A stretch of 64,000 nucleotides of DNA from Chitinophagaceae bacterium (GCA_016786845.1 JAEUVB010000016.1:62001-126000); one strand, 5' to 3'. Numbered from the stretch's first letter, positions 18,383 to 26,931 are shown. Notes: generated from the sequence alone by a model not told the origin. Made by a program: numbers and translations.

Positions 18383-19374
18383 ATCATTTTTTTACGTTGA
18401 GGAATAAAAAATTCTATGATGAGGAAGAGAAGGGAAGCGCCGAGGAAAAATTGGAAGTAGCTGTCGTAATCGGTGAACATGCTATCGCCGAAACTTCTTT
18501 GTTCGGCACTGTTGATGTGACGCGCCATTTGTTCGGCAGCCGATTCGATATTATTCAACAAGAGATAATTTCCTTGTCCGGCAGAAGCGATATCCTGCAA
18601 TTCTTTTTCATTGAGTTTAGAGATCACCTCCTGGCCCTCCTGGTCGGTTTTGTTGCTGCCCGTCTCCGGATCGAAGATGGGTGAACCTTCTGCCGAGCCC
18701 ACGCCCACGGTATGGATCATGATGCCTTCCTGAACGGCTTGCTTTACGGCATCCAATGCATCTTCATCATGGTCCTCCCCATCGCTGATGAGGAGTATGC
18801 TTTTATACTTGGTATCTTTTGTATTGAAAGCTGCCCTGGCCATATTCACGGCTTCGGCCAATACGGTGCCTTGTGTGGGAACGGCATCCGGGGTTGCCGT
18901 TTCGAGATTCATTTTAAAGGCCGATAAATCGATTGTGAGGGGTACTGACGTATAAGCCTTGCCTGCGAACAAGATGAGTCCGACCCGGTTATTGCTGATC
19001 TTCTCCAGCAGTTTGTAAATAAAGCGTTTTGATTTTTCCAAACGATCGGGGGCTGCATCCTTGGCCAACATGCTCTTGCTCACATCGAGGGCGATCATGA
19101 CATCGATGCCTTTGCGTTCAATTTTTTCGGATCTCGCACCGGATTGCAAGTTAGCCAGACCGATGATGCCACTGACGAGGGCCAGTAAAACGAGAATAAA
19201 TCGAATATTGTTGAGTGCGGCACTATAACCGGGCATGAGTTTGAGGACCAGGGCCTCATCGCCGATTTTCCGGATCTTGTGTTTGCGCGAAATTTGAGCC
19301 GCGAAATACACTGCCGACAGCAATACGACGGCCCATAACAACCACAAATATTCGATATGCTGAAATCGCATCAT
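18367..19374 (-). CDS. batB: VWA-domain membrane protein of the Bat system (BatB-like)
   Basis: 335 residues with two N-terminal membrane helices (YLWLLWAVVLLSAVYFA; FILVLLALVSGIIGLA), a von Willebrand A domain containing the MIDAS motif in VMIALDVSKSMLAKD, plus LILFAGKAYTSVPLT and SILLISDGEDHD, and a C-terminal helix (FFLGASLLFLIIEFFI). This topology is that of BatA/BatB in moxR-bat operons. Here only this gene and the TPR gene are present: moxR, batA and batD do not occur on either side within the window. Confidence 0.88.
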   Translation of the reverse strand: MMRFQHIEYLWLLWAVVLLSAVYFAAQISRKHKIRKIGDEALVLKLMPGYSAALNNIRFILVLLALVSGIIGLANLQSGARSEKIERKGIDVMIALDVSKSMLAKDAAPDRLEKSKRFIYKLLEKISNNRVGLILFAGKAYTSVPLTIDLSAFKMNLETATPDAVPTQGTVLAEAVNMARAAFNTKDTKYKSILLISDGEDHDEDALDAVKQAVQEGIMIHTVGVGSAEGSPIFDPETGSNKTDQEGQEVISKLNEKELQDIASAGQGNYLLLNNIESAAEQMARHINSAEQRSFGDSMFTDYDSYFQFFLGASLLFLIIEFFIPQRKKMIWAQG

Positions 19375-19397
19375 GCGGACAAAAATAACGCAGGACG

Positions 19398-19418
19398 CTA
19401 AAGCCTGTGCCGCTTTAG
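19398..19418. other. Small hairpin in the batB-iscU gap
   Basis: CTAAAGC / GCTTTAG arms (7 bp) around a 7-base loop. Not followed by a T run; role unknown. Confidence 0.4.
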
Positions 19419-19510
19419 GGAAATTTAACGTTTTTGGATTTCGGGTCTAAAGATCGCTTGAAGCCGACCACGGGGTTTCTTTATCCTGTATCGGAAACAC
19501 TTATAAGCAA

Positions 19511-19544
19511 TTGACGCGGCATTGCCGCTTAGCCCCTATATTTG
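19511..19544 (+). promoter_or_regulatory. Promoter of iscU
   Basis: TTG at 19511-19513 and TATATTTG at 19537-19544 with a 23-base spacer fit the Bacteroidota -33/-7 pattern. The ATG at 19561 follows 16 bases later. Confidence 0.6.
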
Positions 19545-19560
19545 TATCAAATCTTTTGAC

Positions 19561-19980
19561 ATGGCTTATTCAGAAAAAGTAATTGAACACTATAACAACC
19601 CTAAAAATGTAGGGACCCTCGATAAAAGTAAAAACAATGTAGGCACCGGTTTGGTGGGTGCACCGGAATGTGGTGATGTGATGCGCCTTCAGATTGAAGT
19701 AGATGAAGTCACGCATATCATTAAGGATGCGAAATTTAAAACCTTTGGTTGCGGATCGGCTATTGCTTCATCGAGTGTAGCCACGGAATGGCTGAAAGGC
19801 AAAAGCATAGACGAAGCGGTGGGCATCGACAATATGGATATCGTTGAAGAATTGAATTTACCTCCGGTAAAAATTCACTGCTCCGTATTGGCCGAAGATG
19901 CCATCAAAGCGGCCATCAATGATTATCGTGTGAAGAATGGCCTGGCTGCTTTGGAATTGGAAGAGAAAGTGGTTCATTAA
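19561..19980 (+). CDS. iscU: Iron-sulfur cluster assembly scaffold protein IscU
   Basis: The start at 19561 (MAYSEKVIEHYNNPKNVG) is the family start; a longer frame adds 13 residues across the promoter. The 139-residue protein shows all three cluster-ligand cysteines in their contexts: GAPECGDVM, KFKTFGCGSAIASSS and PPVKIHCSVLAEDAI. It receives sulfur from a cysteine desulfurase and builds Fe-S clusters. The desulfurase is not in the window, but an A-type carrier follows 0.8 kb downstream. Ends just before an intrinsic terminator. Confidence 0.95.
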   Translation: MAYSEKVIEHYNNPKNVGTLDKSKNNVGTGLVGAPECGDVMRLQIEVDEVTHIIKDAKFKTFGCGSAIASSSVATEWLKGKSIDEAVGIDNMDIVEELNLPPVKIHCSVLAEDAIKAAINDYRVKNGLAALELEEKVVH

Positions 19981-20005
19981 AATAGTCAGACTTTTATAAC
20001 GGAAG

Positions 20006-20034
20006 GACAACTCGAAAGGGTTGTCTTTTTTTTT
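20006..20034 (+). terminator. Intrinsic terminator after iscU
   Basis: GACAACTC / GGGTTGTC stem (8 bp, one G-T pair) closed by a GAAA tetraloop and followed by nine T. It ends the iscU transcript 26 bases after the stop codon. Confidence 0.85.
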
Positions 20035-20220
20035 GCGCTTTGAGTTTGTTTATTCATCGCCTGACCCGCTCCCACACTTCGCTCTCACGCTGCCCGCTCT
20101 GCGGGATTCAGTGGTCCCCGAAACGAATGTTGGGCTGAACGAATGTAAACTCGGGGGCAAAAAACATTTCAAATATTACGTTATCCTCCTTTATAGATTG
20201 GACAGACGTTATACACCATG

Positions 20221-20673
20221 CTAAACGCCAAATTGATTCAGATGATGATCGAGGTGCTTGTACTGACTCATGCCCCATTCGTCCTTGGTGAGTTTACCGA
20301 AAAAGGGATGTTTGAAATCGGCCACGGTATCTTGTTTTTGGATGAAGCGGGCAATGGTACTGAGCAGTTTATCTTTTTGTGTTTGAAATTCGAAACTATC
20401 GGTGACCGTCACGAAGGTAGGATCGGTGGGCAGATCGTGTTTATAGGGTTTAGGACTGACCACCACCCCCTTGATCAAACGGCCCAGCAACTTTTTAAAG
20501 AAGCCCGAAGGGGCAGCAGTGGCTTCGCCCATGGCCAATTCGAGCGGACAAATGCAATGGGCCAGCATTTGAGCCACATTCATTTTGCCCCATAAGGGCG
20601 AAGATGAAGGGCTGAGTTTGGCGATACGTTCCTGAATGCCGGCTTCGACACCATCGTGAAAAAGATTCTTCAT
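20221..20673 (-). CDS. DUF1569 family protein (DinB-like fold)
   Basis: 150 residues. SPLWGKMNVAQMLAHCICPLE matches the N-terminal helix motif of DUF1569/DinB-like proteins, in which a histidine-containing helix lies in a four-helix bundle; the C-terminus HPFFGKLTKDEWGMSQYKHLDHH carries the second conserved region with the histidines. Some members of the superfamily are metal-dependent thiol transferases, but no activity is known for this group. Cytoplasmic. It is transcribed away from iscA and toward the iscU terminator. Confidence 0.82.
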   Translation of the reverse strand: MKNLFHDGVEAGIQERIAKLSPSSSPLWGKMNVAQMLAHCICPLELAMGEATAAPSGFFKKLLGRLIKGVVVSPKPYKHDLPTDPTFVTVTDSFEFQTQKDKLLSTIARFIQKQDTVADFKHPFFGKLTKDEWGMSQYKHLDHHLNQFGV

Positions 20674-20721
20674 GGGTATAGGAGATTGAGATTAATGATG
20701 CCACAAATGTAGCAATTCACG

Positions 20722-20729
20722 TAAATTTG
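20722..20729 (+). promoter_or_regulatory. -7 promoter element (TAAATTTG) of the iscA-type gene
   Basis: Fits TAnnTTTG and lies 19 bases before the ATG at 20749. No clear -33 element. Confidence 0.45.
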
Positions 20730-20748
20730 TGGCTCAAACATTCAGATC

Positions 20749-21096
20749 ATGGAAACGGCACTGGAAAACAGTATTTATATCAGCGATAAAGCGAAGCAAA
20801 AAGTTGAAAAACTGATGCAGGACGCAGGGCTCGATGAGACTTACTTTCTGCGCGTAGGCGTTGTGGGCGGGGGTTGCAGCGGACTGAGCTATAAACTGGA
20901 TTTCGACAATGAAATCAAGCCTATGGATCAAACTTTTGAAGACAAAGGCATTAAGATCGTCACCGATTTGAAAAGTTTTTTATACCTCGTGAATACGGAA
21001 TTGGATTTCAGTGACGGGCTCAACGGGAAGGGATTCAATTTTGTGAATCCGAATGCCAGCCGGAGTTGTGGTTGTGGAGAGAGTTTTGCGGTTTAA
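20749..21096 (+). CDS. iscA: A-type iron-sulfur carrier (IscA/SufA/ErpA family)
   Basis: 115 residues containing the three ligand cysteines of the family in RVGVVGGGCSGLSYKLDF and the C-terminal ASRSCGCGESF. These proteins bind iron or a [2Fe-2S]/[4Fe-4S] cluster and pass it to apo-enzymes. Together with iscU at 19561 it is part of the cell's Fe-S assembly machinery, although a DUF1569 gene on the other strand separates the two and each has its own promoter-like element. IscA, SufA and ErpA cannot be told apart here. Confidence 0.92.
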   Translation: METALENSIYISDKAKQKVEKLMQDAGLDETYFLRVGVVGGGCSGLSYKLDFDNEIKPMDQTFEDKGIKIVTDLKSFLYLVNTELDFSDGLNGKGFNFVNPNASRSCGCGESFAV

Positions 21097-21119
21097 TGGA
21101 TATACAGACGCGTTGATTT

Positions 21120-21608
21120 ATGCCTGAATTTGTTTTTCCTGCCAGTTTGGATAAGCTTTCCAAGTCTATTACCATCGCCATTGCCGTTGGATTTTTAGTG
21201 TTTTTATTTGTACCCTTGTTTGTACCCGAGTTGCGTTATGCCATCCTTTTTCAATTGGCCCTTTTTCTCCTGATCTTATTAGTGGCCTGGGTCTACTCGC
21301 CCCGATCCTATGAAGTGAATGCACAGGAAATACTCATCCATCGTAAGGCGGGCGATTACAAGATCTCCAGAGACCAGCTTGCATCGGTTATGCCCTTAAG
21401 TTCGGAGGACATGGGACAGGCCTGGCGCATGTTTGGAAACGGCGGCGTATTTGGCTATACCGGTTGGTTTAGCAGTCGCAAAATCGGAAAAATGCGTTGG
21501 TTTGTGACCCAAAGGAATAACTATATTCTGCTGACCTTAAAGGATGGTCGGAAGATGGTGATTTCGCCTGATGATCCCAAAGGATTTCTCGCAGCTATTC
21601 AACCGTAA
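21120..21608 (+). CDS. Membrane protein with bacterial PH-like domain
   Basis: 162 residues: two adjacent membrane helices (TIAIAVGFLVFLFVPLFV and AILFQLALFLLILLVAWVY) followed by a ~100-residue beta-rich part (SYEVNAQEILIHRKAGDYKI ... NNYILLTLKDGRKMVISPDD) that reads like the bacterial PH domain found in small membrane proteins. Function unknown. It starts 23 bases after iscA and may be co-transcribed. Its 3' end overlaps that of the convergent secreted protein by 14 bases. Confidence 0.75.
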   Translation: MPEFVFPASLDKLSKSITIAIAVGFLVFLFVPLFVPELRYAILFQLALFLLILLVAWVYSPRSYEVNAQEILIHRKAGDYKISRDQLASVMPLSSEDMGQAWRMFGNGGVFGYTGWFSSRKIGKMRWFVTQRNNYILLTLKDGRKMVISPDDPKGFLAAIQP

Positions 21609-23454
21609 TTTTGTGTGAGCTCAGGGTTTCCTTGTCATCACTGATGCGGAAAATATATTGGCCGGGAGAGAGTACGCCGGTTTCAAATGAAAATTCATTC
21701 TCACCTTGTTTCACCCGGGTATCTAATATTAAAGCCGTGCGTCGTCCTTGCAGATCAAAAATTTCGAATTTCAGCATGCGGGTCTCGTCATTGTAAAACC
21801 GAAGGGTGAAGCGTTTTTCTGCCACCGGGTTTGGGTACACGATGCTTTTACTGATACCGGCAACAGGGGTAATGCCCACCGGTGCATCGGCATTGTCGAT
21901 GATGCCCAACCAGCAATTCATGGCGCCGCTCTTGCCCCAGGAACCCGATAAATAGGCACGGCCCGGGTTGTTGTATTTCTTTTGAATATTGGTATAGTCG
22001 CCCCAACGCTCGACCGAGTCGCTGAGCACATTGATCATGGAGGTTCCGTTTTTCAATTGAATGATATCGGAATAATCGCCGGCGGCATTGCGATACAAGA
22101 CACTGGTGCCCGGGAAACTGTCGGTATAGCAATGAGAGAAGGTATATAATATACGGTGATCGGCCGGTGATGTGCCCTGGTAGGTCATGGAAGGGTAACC
22201 AAATTCCATGGAATCGGAAGAGAAGATATCGGCGGTGACCGTAGGCGTGGCCGTGCTTACATCTTTGATGGTGCCGAGATAGACACCGGCATTGAGATAA
22301 GTGGGATTGAGGGTATTGGAACCGAAATGTACCTGATCGTTTTCATAAATGGCGGCCAATACACGGGCGTCGTTGGTCATGAGGTATTGATAAGGACCGC
22401 TGTTTGGTTTTTTCTGACGCACATTTGGCGGGAAGCCATAATTCACCGGAGCGATGAGGACCTTGGTATTTAAAGTGGCATTTCCGGAAATATAGGAGTC
22501 GGTAATTTCGGTGAGGAAAATACTGTCGTTGCTGGCATCTACATTTCTCAGAGTGAGGAAATAGAGATTATTGCCCATGGGTGTGGTTTGGAATTTGGCC
22601 GGACAAATATTGCGCAGGGGTTTACCATTATAGTCGATGCCACTCCAGAGGGTATAGTTGAGGGGCGTCGCATTGTATCCATCTTGTTTATTGATTTGCC
22701 AAATGACGGATTGTTTAAATCCTATGGTCCAGTCGATATTGTCTTTTACCTGATTGAAGGTGATAAACAGGTCTTTATCTGAAATCGCAATGATGGGGTA
22801 ATCGCTCCAGGTAGAATCGTTGAAAGAGTTTCCATTGAGGGTATAAAAATTCCAGTTGCCTGCGGGGTCGTTGGTCTGGGTAAAACCGACGATGATGGTA
22901 GAGCTTGTACTGAGGGCACCGGAAAAACAAACCAAGGCAAAACGATCGGCTACAGGATCATAGATCACACGGGGATCGGAGATCCAGCTGAAGGTGCCGA
23001 TTTGCGCCACGAGAGAAGTGAGGGATTTATTGACGATGGTGGTGCCGGTATCATCAAACACACGGATATTGGCGTTGACGACCGATACCCCAAATCCGCC
23101 GTTGGAAATAGCCACATCATTATCGTTGGGCACCCCATTGGCGGTATTGCCCTGAAAGCCTTTGAAGATGATTGGGTTGGGAGCCACGCCGCGTTTCTTT
23201 TGTAAGGGAGGAGTGGGTTTTGCTTCCTGACGTCTCAATTCCTGAAGGCGGATGAGTTCTTGTTTTTTGTTGCCATACTCTGCCGAAGGAATAGGATGTT
23301 GATCGAGGTGTAAGAGTCCCGGCGCAAAATCGATGATGTTAGGATCCGATAAATTGACGGAGCGTGGTGCACCGGACTGACCGTTGAGTTTTTGAGTCTG
23401 TGCTTGTGTCAAAAAAGGAGCAAAGCAAATGAGGAAGAGGAAAATTCTTTTCAT
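21595..23454 (-). CDS. Large secreted protein with T9SS type A sorting domain
   Basis: 619 residues with a signal peptide (MKRIFLFLICFAPFLTQAQ), a middle part that looks like a beta-propeller (NGVPNDNDVAISNGGFGVSV, SWISDPRVIYDPVADRFALV, WSDYPIIAISDKDLFITF) and a C-terminal Por tail (SIVYPNPVAEKRFTLRFYND ... LSPGQYIFRISDDKETLSSH). Expected to be exported through T9SS. The propeller-like part resembles proteins found in secreted bacterial enzymes and lectins, but no active site can be named. Confidence 0.87.
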   Translation of the reverse strand: MKRIFLFLICFAPFLTQAQTQKLNGQSGAPRSVNLSDPNIIDFAPGLLHLDQHPIPSAEYGNKKQELIRLQELRRQEAKPTPPLQKKRGVAPNPIIFKGFQGNTANGVPNDNDVAISNGGFGVSVVNANIRVFDDTGTTIVNKSLTSLVAQIGTFSWISDPRVIYDPVADRFALVCFSGALSTSSTIIVGFTQTNDPAGNWNFYTLNGNSFNDSTWSDYPIIAISDKDLFITFNQVKDNIDWTIGFKQSVIWQINKQDGYNATPLNYTLWSGIDYNGKPLRNICPAKFQTTPMGNNLYFLTLRNVDASNDSIFLTEITDSYISGNATLNTKVLIAPVNYGFPPNVRQKKPNSGPYQYLMTNDARVLAAIYENDQVHFGSNTLNPTYLNAGVYLGTIKDVSTATPTVTADIFSSDSMEFGYPSMTYQGTSPADHRILYTFSHCYTDSFPGTSVLYRNAAGDYSDIIQLKNGTSMINVLSDSVERWGDYTNIQKKYNNPGRAYLSGSWGKSGAMNCWLGIIDNADAPVGITPVAGISKSIVYPNPVAEKRFTLRFYNDETRMLKFEIFDLQGRRTALILDTRVKQGENEFSFETGVLSPGQYIFRISDDKETLSSHKITVE

Positions 23455-23471
23455 GTAAAAGGATTGATAAG

Positions 23472-24071
23472 CTAAGGTACAATATTTTCTGTGCTCAGCA
23501 TCACATCACCCGGATTGAGCATGGCATTGATGAGACTGATCATGAAATAGTTGGGAATATCTTCGATACGGATTTCCCTTTCGATGATCTGTTTTTTCGA
23601 GAGGAGGTATTGTCGCTTTACCCCATTGAGCAAAGGTGTGCTTGGGGTAAACCAGGCTTCGCCATCCCAAAGGATCACATTGGCATAGGAGGCATCGGTT
23701 AGTAAACCGTGTTGGGTGATGAGGATGTCTTCTTCGGGTTCCAGATTTTTCAAATGAAAGTCGAAGGCCGACCGATCGGCATATTTGTAAGCATAATCGA
23801 TGGCCGGGTCCTCAATCAAATGTAAACGTTTTAAAGACCTTGGACTATAAGCGACAGACTGTATTTGATGATGATGTTCATCGTAGCGCAGCGTGAGTTT
23901 CCAAAGTCCGGATTTGTCACCGGCTTCCTGATCGAGACTCTCGAGGATGGGATTGAGATTTCGTTCTACCTGAAAATGTTTTTTGCAGGTAGCCGAAATG
24001 CGTTGCAAATGAAGTCGCAGCAACTCGTATTCGCCATCACGCAGGCAGAGGCTATCGATAAATGGGTACAT
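23472..24071 (-). CDS. pabC: Aminotransferase class IV, probable aminodeoxychorismate lyase
   Basis: 199 residues, short for the class IV PLP family but with its later landmarks: LLTDASYANVILWDGEAWFTP (substrate-loop region), STPLLNGVKRQYLL, and FMISLINAMLNPG at the C-terminus. Its start overlaps the end of the pabB gene by 20 bases, and pabA is next door, so the context supports PabC, which converts 4-amino-4-deoxychorismate to p-aminobenzoate for folate. Similar short PabC-like proteins accompany PabB in many Bacteroidota. Confidence 0.85.
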   Translation of the reverse strand: MYPFIDSLCLRDGEYELLRLHLQRISATCKKHFQVERNLNPILESLDQEAGDKSGLWKLTLRYDEHHHQIQSVAYSPRSLKRLHLIEDPAIDYAYKYADRSAFDFHLKNLEPEEDILITQHGLLTDASYANVILWDGEAWFTPSTPLLNGVKRQYLLSKKQIIEREIRIEDIPNYFMISLINAMLNPGDVMLSTENIVP

Positions 24072-25032
24072 ATATTTTATCTATGAGTTCCTGATATTCA
24101 TTTTCTGCATCGCTGTGTATGGTCATGCCGCCCCCGCTTTTATACACGAAGCCGTCGCCCTCCCGTTCTATAAACCGGATCAGCACACAACTGTCTACTT
24201 GTGTACCGTCGAAGTAGATGGCCACACCGGTATAGTATCCGCGATCATGGGTTTCGGCTTCCCGAATGATGTCGAGGGTTTTTAATTTCGGTGCACCGCT
24301 GATAGAACCTGCAGGGAGGAGATCGAGAAAGAGATCGCCCAAATGTTGCAAATGATTGTGGGGCAAGTTACCGGCGATACGTGAACTGACTTGTAATAAA
24401 GTTTTATGCGCGGTATGCAGGGTATCGATATAGCGAAAGTCTTCCACCACCACTTGAGTCGCCACGCGGCTCAGATCATTTCGAATCAGGTCGACGATGG
24501 TATAATGTTCGGCAGTTTCTTTTTCATCATTCAGGATCACCGTTTCCGCATTCGGTATGGCGGCGTCGATGGTGCCCTTCATGGGGTAGGCAAAAATTCT
24601 TCCGTCATGGATCTGTACAAAAGTTTCGGGCGAAAAACATAACCAATCTTGTTTGTATTGAATTTTATATCGGGCCTGAGCCGCATGGAATAATGAAGAT
24701 AAGGAAGCGGAAGTTTCCAGGGGGGTAGAGGCGGTGAGGTTGGTGAGAAAGGAATTGCCGTAGCGCAAATGGCGAAGGACGGTATCGAAAGACTTTTGAT
24801 ATTGGGCAAAAGGTTGGGGCTTGGGTTGCCACTTCAATAATGGTTCGGCGGGCGATGCAGGTTGTTCATGAAATTTAAAACCGGGAAAATCGATTTGGAT
24901 TTCATCATGCTGAAGGGCATCGAGGGGAGAAAAAAAGAATTCACTGCCTTCAAAATTGATGATGGCGAAGAAAGGCATGCGGGTGGCACCGGCCCTATTC
25001 ATCTTTTCTGCAAGCGGCTGAAGGGAATTCAA
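24052..25032 (-). CDS. pabB: Aminodeoxychorismate synthase component I
   Basis: 326 residues, the chorismate-binding domain only. Key motifs: TVILNDEKETAEHYTIVDLI, DLIRNDLSRVATQV, LLPAGSISGAPKLKTLDII, GYYTGVAIYFDGTQVDSCVL, and VYKSGGGMTIHSDAENEYQE. It aminates chorismate with ammonia supplied by PabA. The TTG at 25032 is taken as start because homologues have about 10 residues before the MN..G...PF.FIINF region; an ATG at 25002 is an alternative. It shares a 34-base divergent region with pabA. Confidence 0.9.
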   Translation of the reverse strand: MNSLQPLAEKMNRAGATRMPFFAIINFEGSEFFFSPLDALQHDEIQIDFPGFKFHEQPASPAEPLLKWQPKPQPFAQYQKSFDTVLRHLRYGNSFLTNLTASTPLETSASLSSLFHAAQARYKIQYKQDWLCFSPETFVQIHDGRIFAYPMKGTIDAAIPNAETVILNDEKETAEHYTIVDLIRNDLSRVATQVVVEDFRYIDTLHTAHKTLLQVSSRIAGNLPHNHLQHLGDLFLDLLPAGSISGAPKLKTLDIIREAETHDRGYYTGVAIYFDGTQVDSCVLIRFIEREGDGFVYKSGGGMTIHSDAENEYQELIDKIYVPIYR

Positions 25033-25066
25033 GAATTCGGTTTTAATTTGTGTAAAAATAGCGGAA

Positions 25067-25633
25067 TTGAAGATTCTATTGATTGATAATTATGACTCCT
25101 TTACATTTAATATCGTAGAGCATTTGCGGCAGTTGCAGCAGCACGATCTCACGGTATTGAAGAATGACGAAGTGAGTCCCGAACAAGCCCGCACTTACGA
25201 TCGCCTTATCTTATCGCCCGGACCGGCTACCCCCTCAGAATCGGGATACTTGCTCGATGTGATACGGGCCCTATCTGCTACACATCCCATATTGGGTATT
25301 TGTTTGGGACATCAGGCCATAGCCCAGGCCTTTGGTGGCACACTCCTGCAATTGACTCATCCGCATCATGGTTATCGCACCACCTTTCATCGCAAGGTGC
25401 CCGACCCTTTGTTTGAAGGTCTGCCCGAATCCTTTACCGTTGGACTGTATCATTCCTGGGTGGTGGATGATGCTCGCTTGCCTCCGGACTTATTGGCGAC
25501 GGGATATTCTGCCGACGGGCATTTGCTTTCATTACGTCATCAAGTCTATCCGGTTTATGGCATACAGTTTCATCCCGAAAGTTATATGACTGAATACGGG
25601 CGGGAGGTGTTGAGGAATTTTTTGGAAGTATAG
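25067..25633 (+). CDS. pabA: Aminodeoxychorismate/anthranilate synthase component II (glutamine amidotransferase)
   Basis: 188 residues starting at a TTG codon (MKILLIDNYDSFTFNIVEHL), the family's usual first residues. Class I amidotransferase triad: Cys in ILGICLGHQAIA, His and Glu in GIQFHPESYMTE. It hydrolyses glutamine and hands ammonia to PabB; in bacteria without a separate TrpG it can also serve anthranilate synthase. Divergently placed 34 bases from pabB. The use of TTG by both pabA and, possibly, pabB is unusual. Confidence 0.93.
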   Translation: MKILLIDNYDSFTFNIVEHLRQLQQHDLTVLKNDEVSPEQARTYDRLILSPGPATPSESGYLLDVIRALSATHPILGICLGHQAIAQAFGGTLLQLTHPHHGYRTTFHRKVPDPLFEGLPESFTVGLYHSWVVDDARLPPDLLATGYSADGHLLSLRHQVYPVYGIQFHPESYMTEYGREVLRNFLEV

Positions 25634-25649
25634 GGAAAAGAGTTTGCGG

Positions 25650-26747
25650 TCACTTTTTGACTAGCGACTGCATCCCATAAAATTCAATAGACTTTTCCTT
25701 TAAGGGATTGGTGCTCCATTCTTCCCATTCGCAGGTATAGGGGTTGTAGCCACATTTGAGTGGGGCTGAATACTGATCTTCGGGATTTTCGAGATAGGCA
25801 CGGCAATCGGTACAGATATGACGGAATTCGCAATCCTTACATTTTGTGATTTCATCTTTCTTGATATGCCATACTTTTTGAAACTCCGGATTGTTGACCA
25901 CATCAATTAATTTGGTATCCTTGATATTGCCATAGCTTTTAGCCATGCTAGGGCAGTTTTTTATTTCGCCTAGCCTGTCAACAGATAACTTTCTATTAAG
26001 ACAAGTATTGTGAGAGAGGGACTCGCTAAAATGTGCCTGATTTATCGCAAAAAAAGAAGGGCTGATCAATCCACAACATTTTTCTGATGTAAAATCTTCA
26101 GTGATATAGTTGACAACAAACGACTCAAGAATGAGCTTATGCTGCCTTTCTGGAGAGTTATAAAAAGTAACTTCACGTACGCTTGGGTTGCGCGAAAATA
26201 TTTCCAAGTAGTTTAATTTTTCAGTAAGCTTAGAGTAGTCTAAAAGGAGTTGTACAAACAAAAATTCGCAAGATGAAATTACATCTAATAATTCAAAGAA
26301 TGCATCATGACTCATATTTCTATAGAAACTCCTAATTTGGATATACTTACAATTTAAAGAAGAGAGCTGCATCAATAAATCCTTTAAATCAAATTGATTA
26401 TTCTCACTCAAGTCTATTACCGAATTCTGTATTTTTGAAAAGTCAAACCAGGAATCTTCGCTAGTTACAAAGCCGGTAAGAATATTTTTATTTTCAAATT
26501 GAACTATTAATTCGTTCTCTATAAGAAAAATAAAATACTCCTGAATCACTTCTCTATCTTCCTTTTCAAAAAAACTAAACACACATTCAATTCTCTCGCC
26601 ATTGAATTGCTCTATAACCTTTATTAAATCCAAAGGGATTATATAGTAATTGAAATTTTGAGTATCTATGATAATGCTTCGATTAATTCCTTTGACGCAT
26701 CTAGAAGTGCCAAGTAATTTAAAATAGTTTGATTTATTTATGGTCAT
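25650..26747 (-). CDS. SPASM-domain peptide maturase of a grasp-with-spasm type system
   Basis: Start placed at 26747 (MTINKSNYFKLLGTSRCVKG); the frame extends 13 residues further. 365 residues. The C-terminal third carries a full SPASM-like cysteine set: CLNRKLSVDRLGEIKNC, then CKDCEFRHICTDC, then CGYNPYTC. SPASM domains bind auxiliary Fe-S clusters in peptide-modifying radical SAM enzymes. No CxxxCxxC radical-SAM motif is visible in the first 250 residues, although FYRNMSHDAFFELLDVI and IQIRSF look like remnants of the barrel. The family known as SPASM maturase of grasp-with-spasm loci fits best. Last gene of the AT-rich operon; overlaps the small gene upstream by 14 bases. Confidence 0.8.
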   Translation of the reverse strand: MTINKSNYFKLLGTSRCVKGINRSIIIDTQNFNYYIIPLDLIKVIEQFNGERIECVFSFFEKEDREVIQEYFIFLIENELIVQFENKNILTGFVTSEDSWFDFSKIQNSVIDLSENNQFDLKDLLMQLSSLNCKYIQIRSFYRNMSHDAFFELLDVISSCEFLFVQLLLDYSKLTEKLNYLEIFSRNPSVREVTFYNSPERQHKLILESFVVNYITEDFTSEKCCGLISPSFFAINQAHFSESLSHNTCLNRKLSVDRLGEIKNCPSMAKSYGNIKDTKLIDVVNNPEFQKVWHIKKDEITKCKDCEFRHICTDCRAYLENPEDQYSAPLKCGYNPYTCEWEEWSTNPLKEKSIEFYGMQSLVKK

Positions 26748-26931
26748 AAGAAAATACTCTTGATAACAGTTTATAATTTGGCACATGTTTGATTAGTGTA
26801 TTATGTTTAGACTTAGAGATGTTTATTTTTAGCGTTTTCTTCTCCAAACCAATTTCATCATACTCTAACATCCTAAAGAATAAAGGAAGATTAGATATCT
26901 TAATAAATTGACTAAACTCTTGTTTTTTCAT
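26734..26931 (-). CDS. Small protein coupled to both maturases
   Basis: 65 residues, MKKQEFSQFIKISNLPLFFR ... HVPNYKLLSRVFSYDHK. I do not recognise it. Its start overlaps the end of the ATP-grasp gene by 20 bases and its end overlaps the start of the SPASM gene by 14, the pattern of translationally coupled genes, which is why I take it as real rather than a shadow. It has no signal peptide, no Gly-Gly leader and no cysteine. It could be a small partner (recognition element or chaperone) of the modifying enzymes, or a second precursor. Confidence 0.6.
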   Translation of the reverse strand: MKKQEFSQFIKISNLPLFFRMLEYDEIGLEKKTLKINISKSKHNTLIKHVPNYKLLSRVFSYDHK

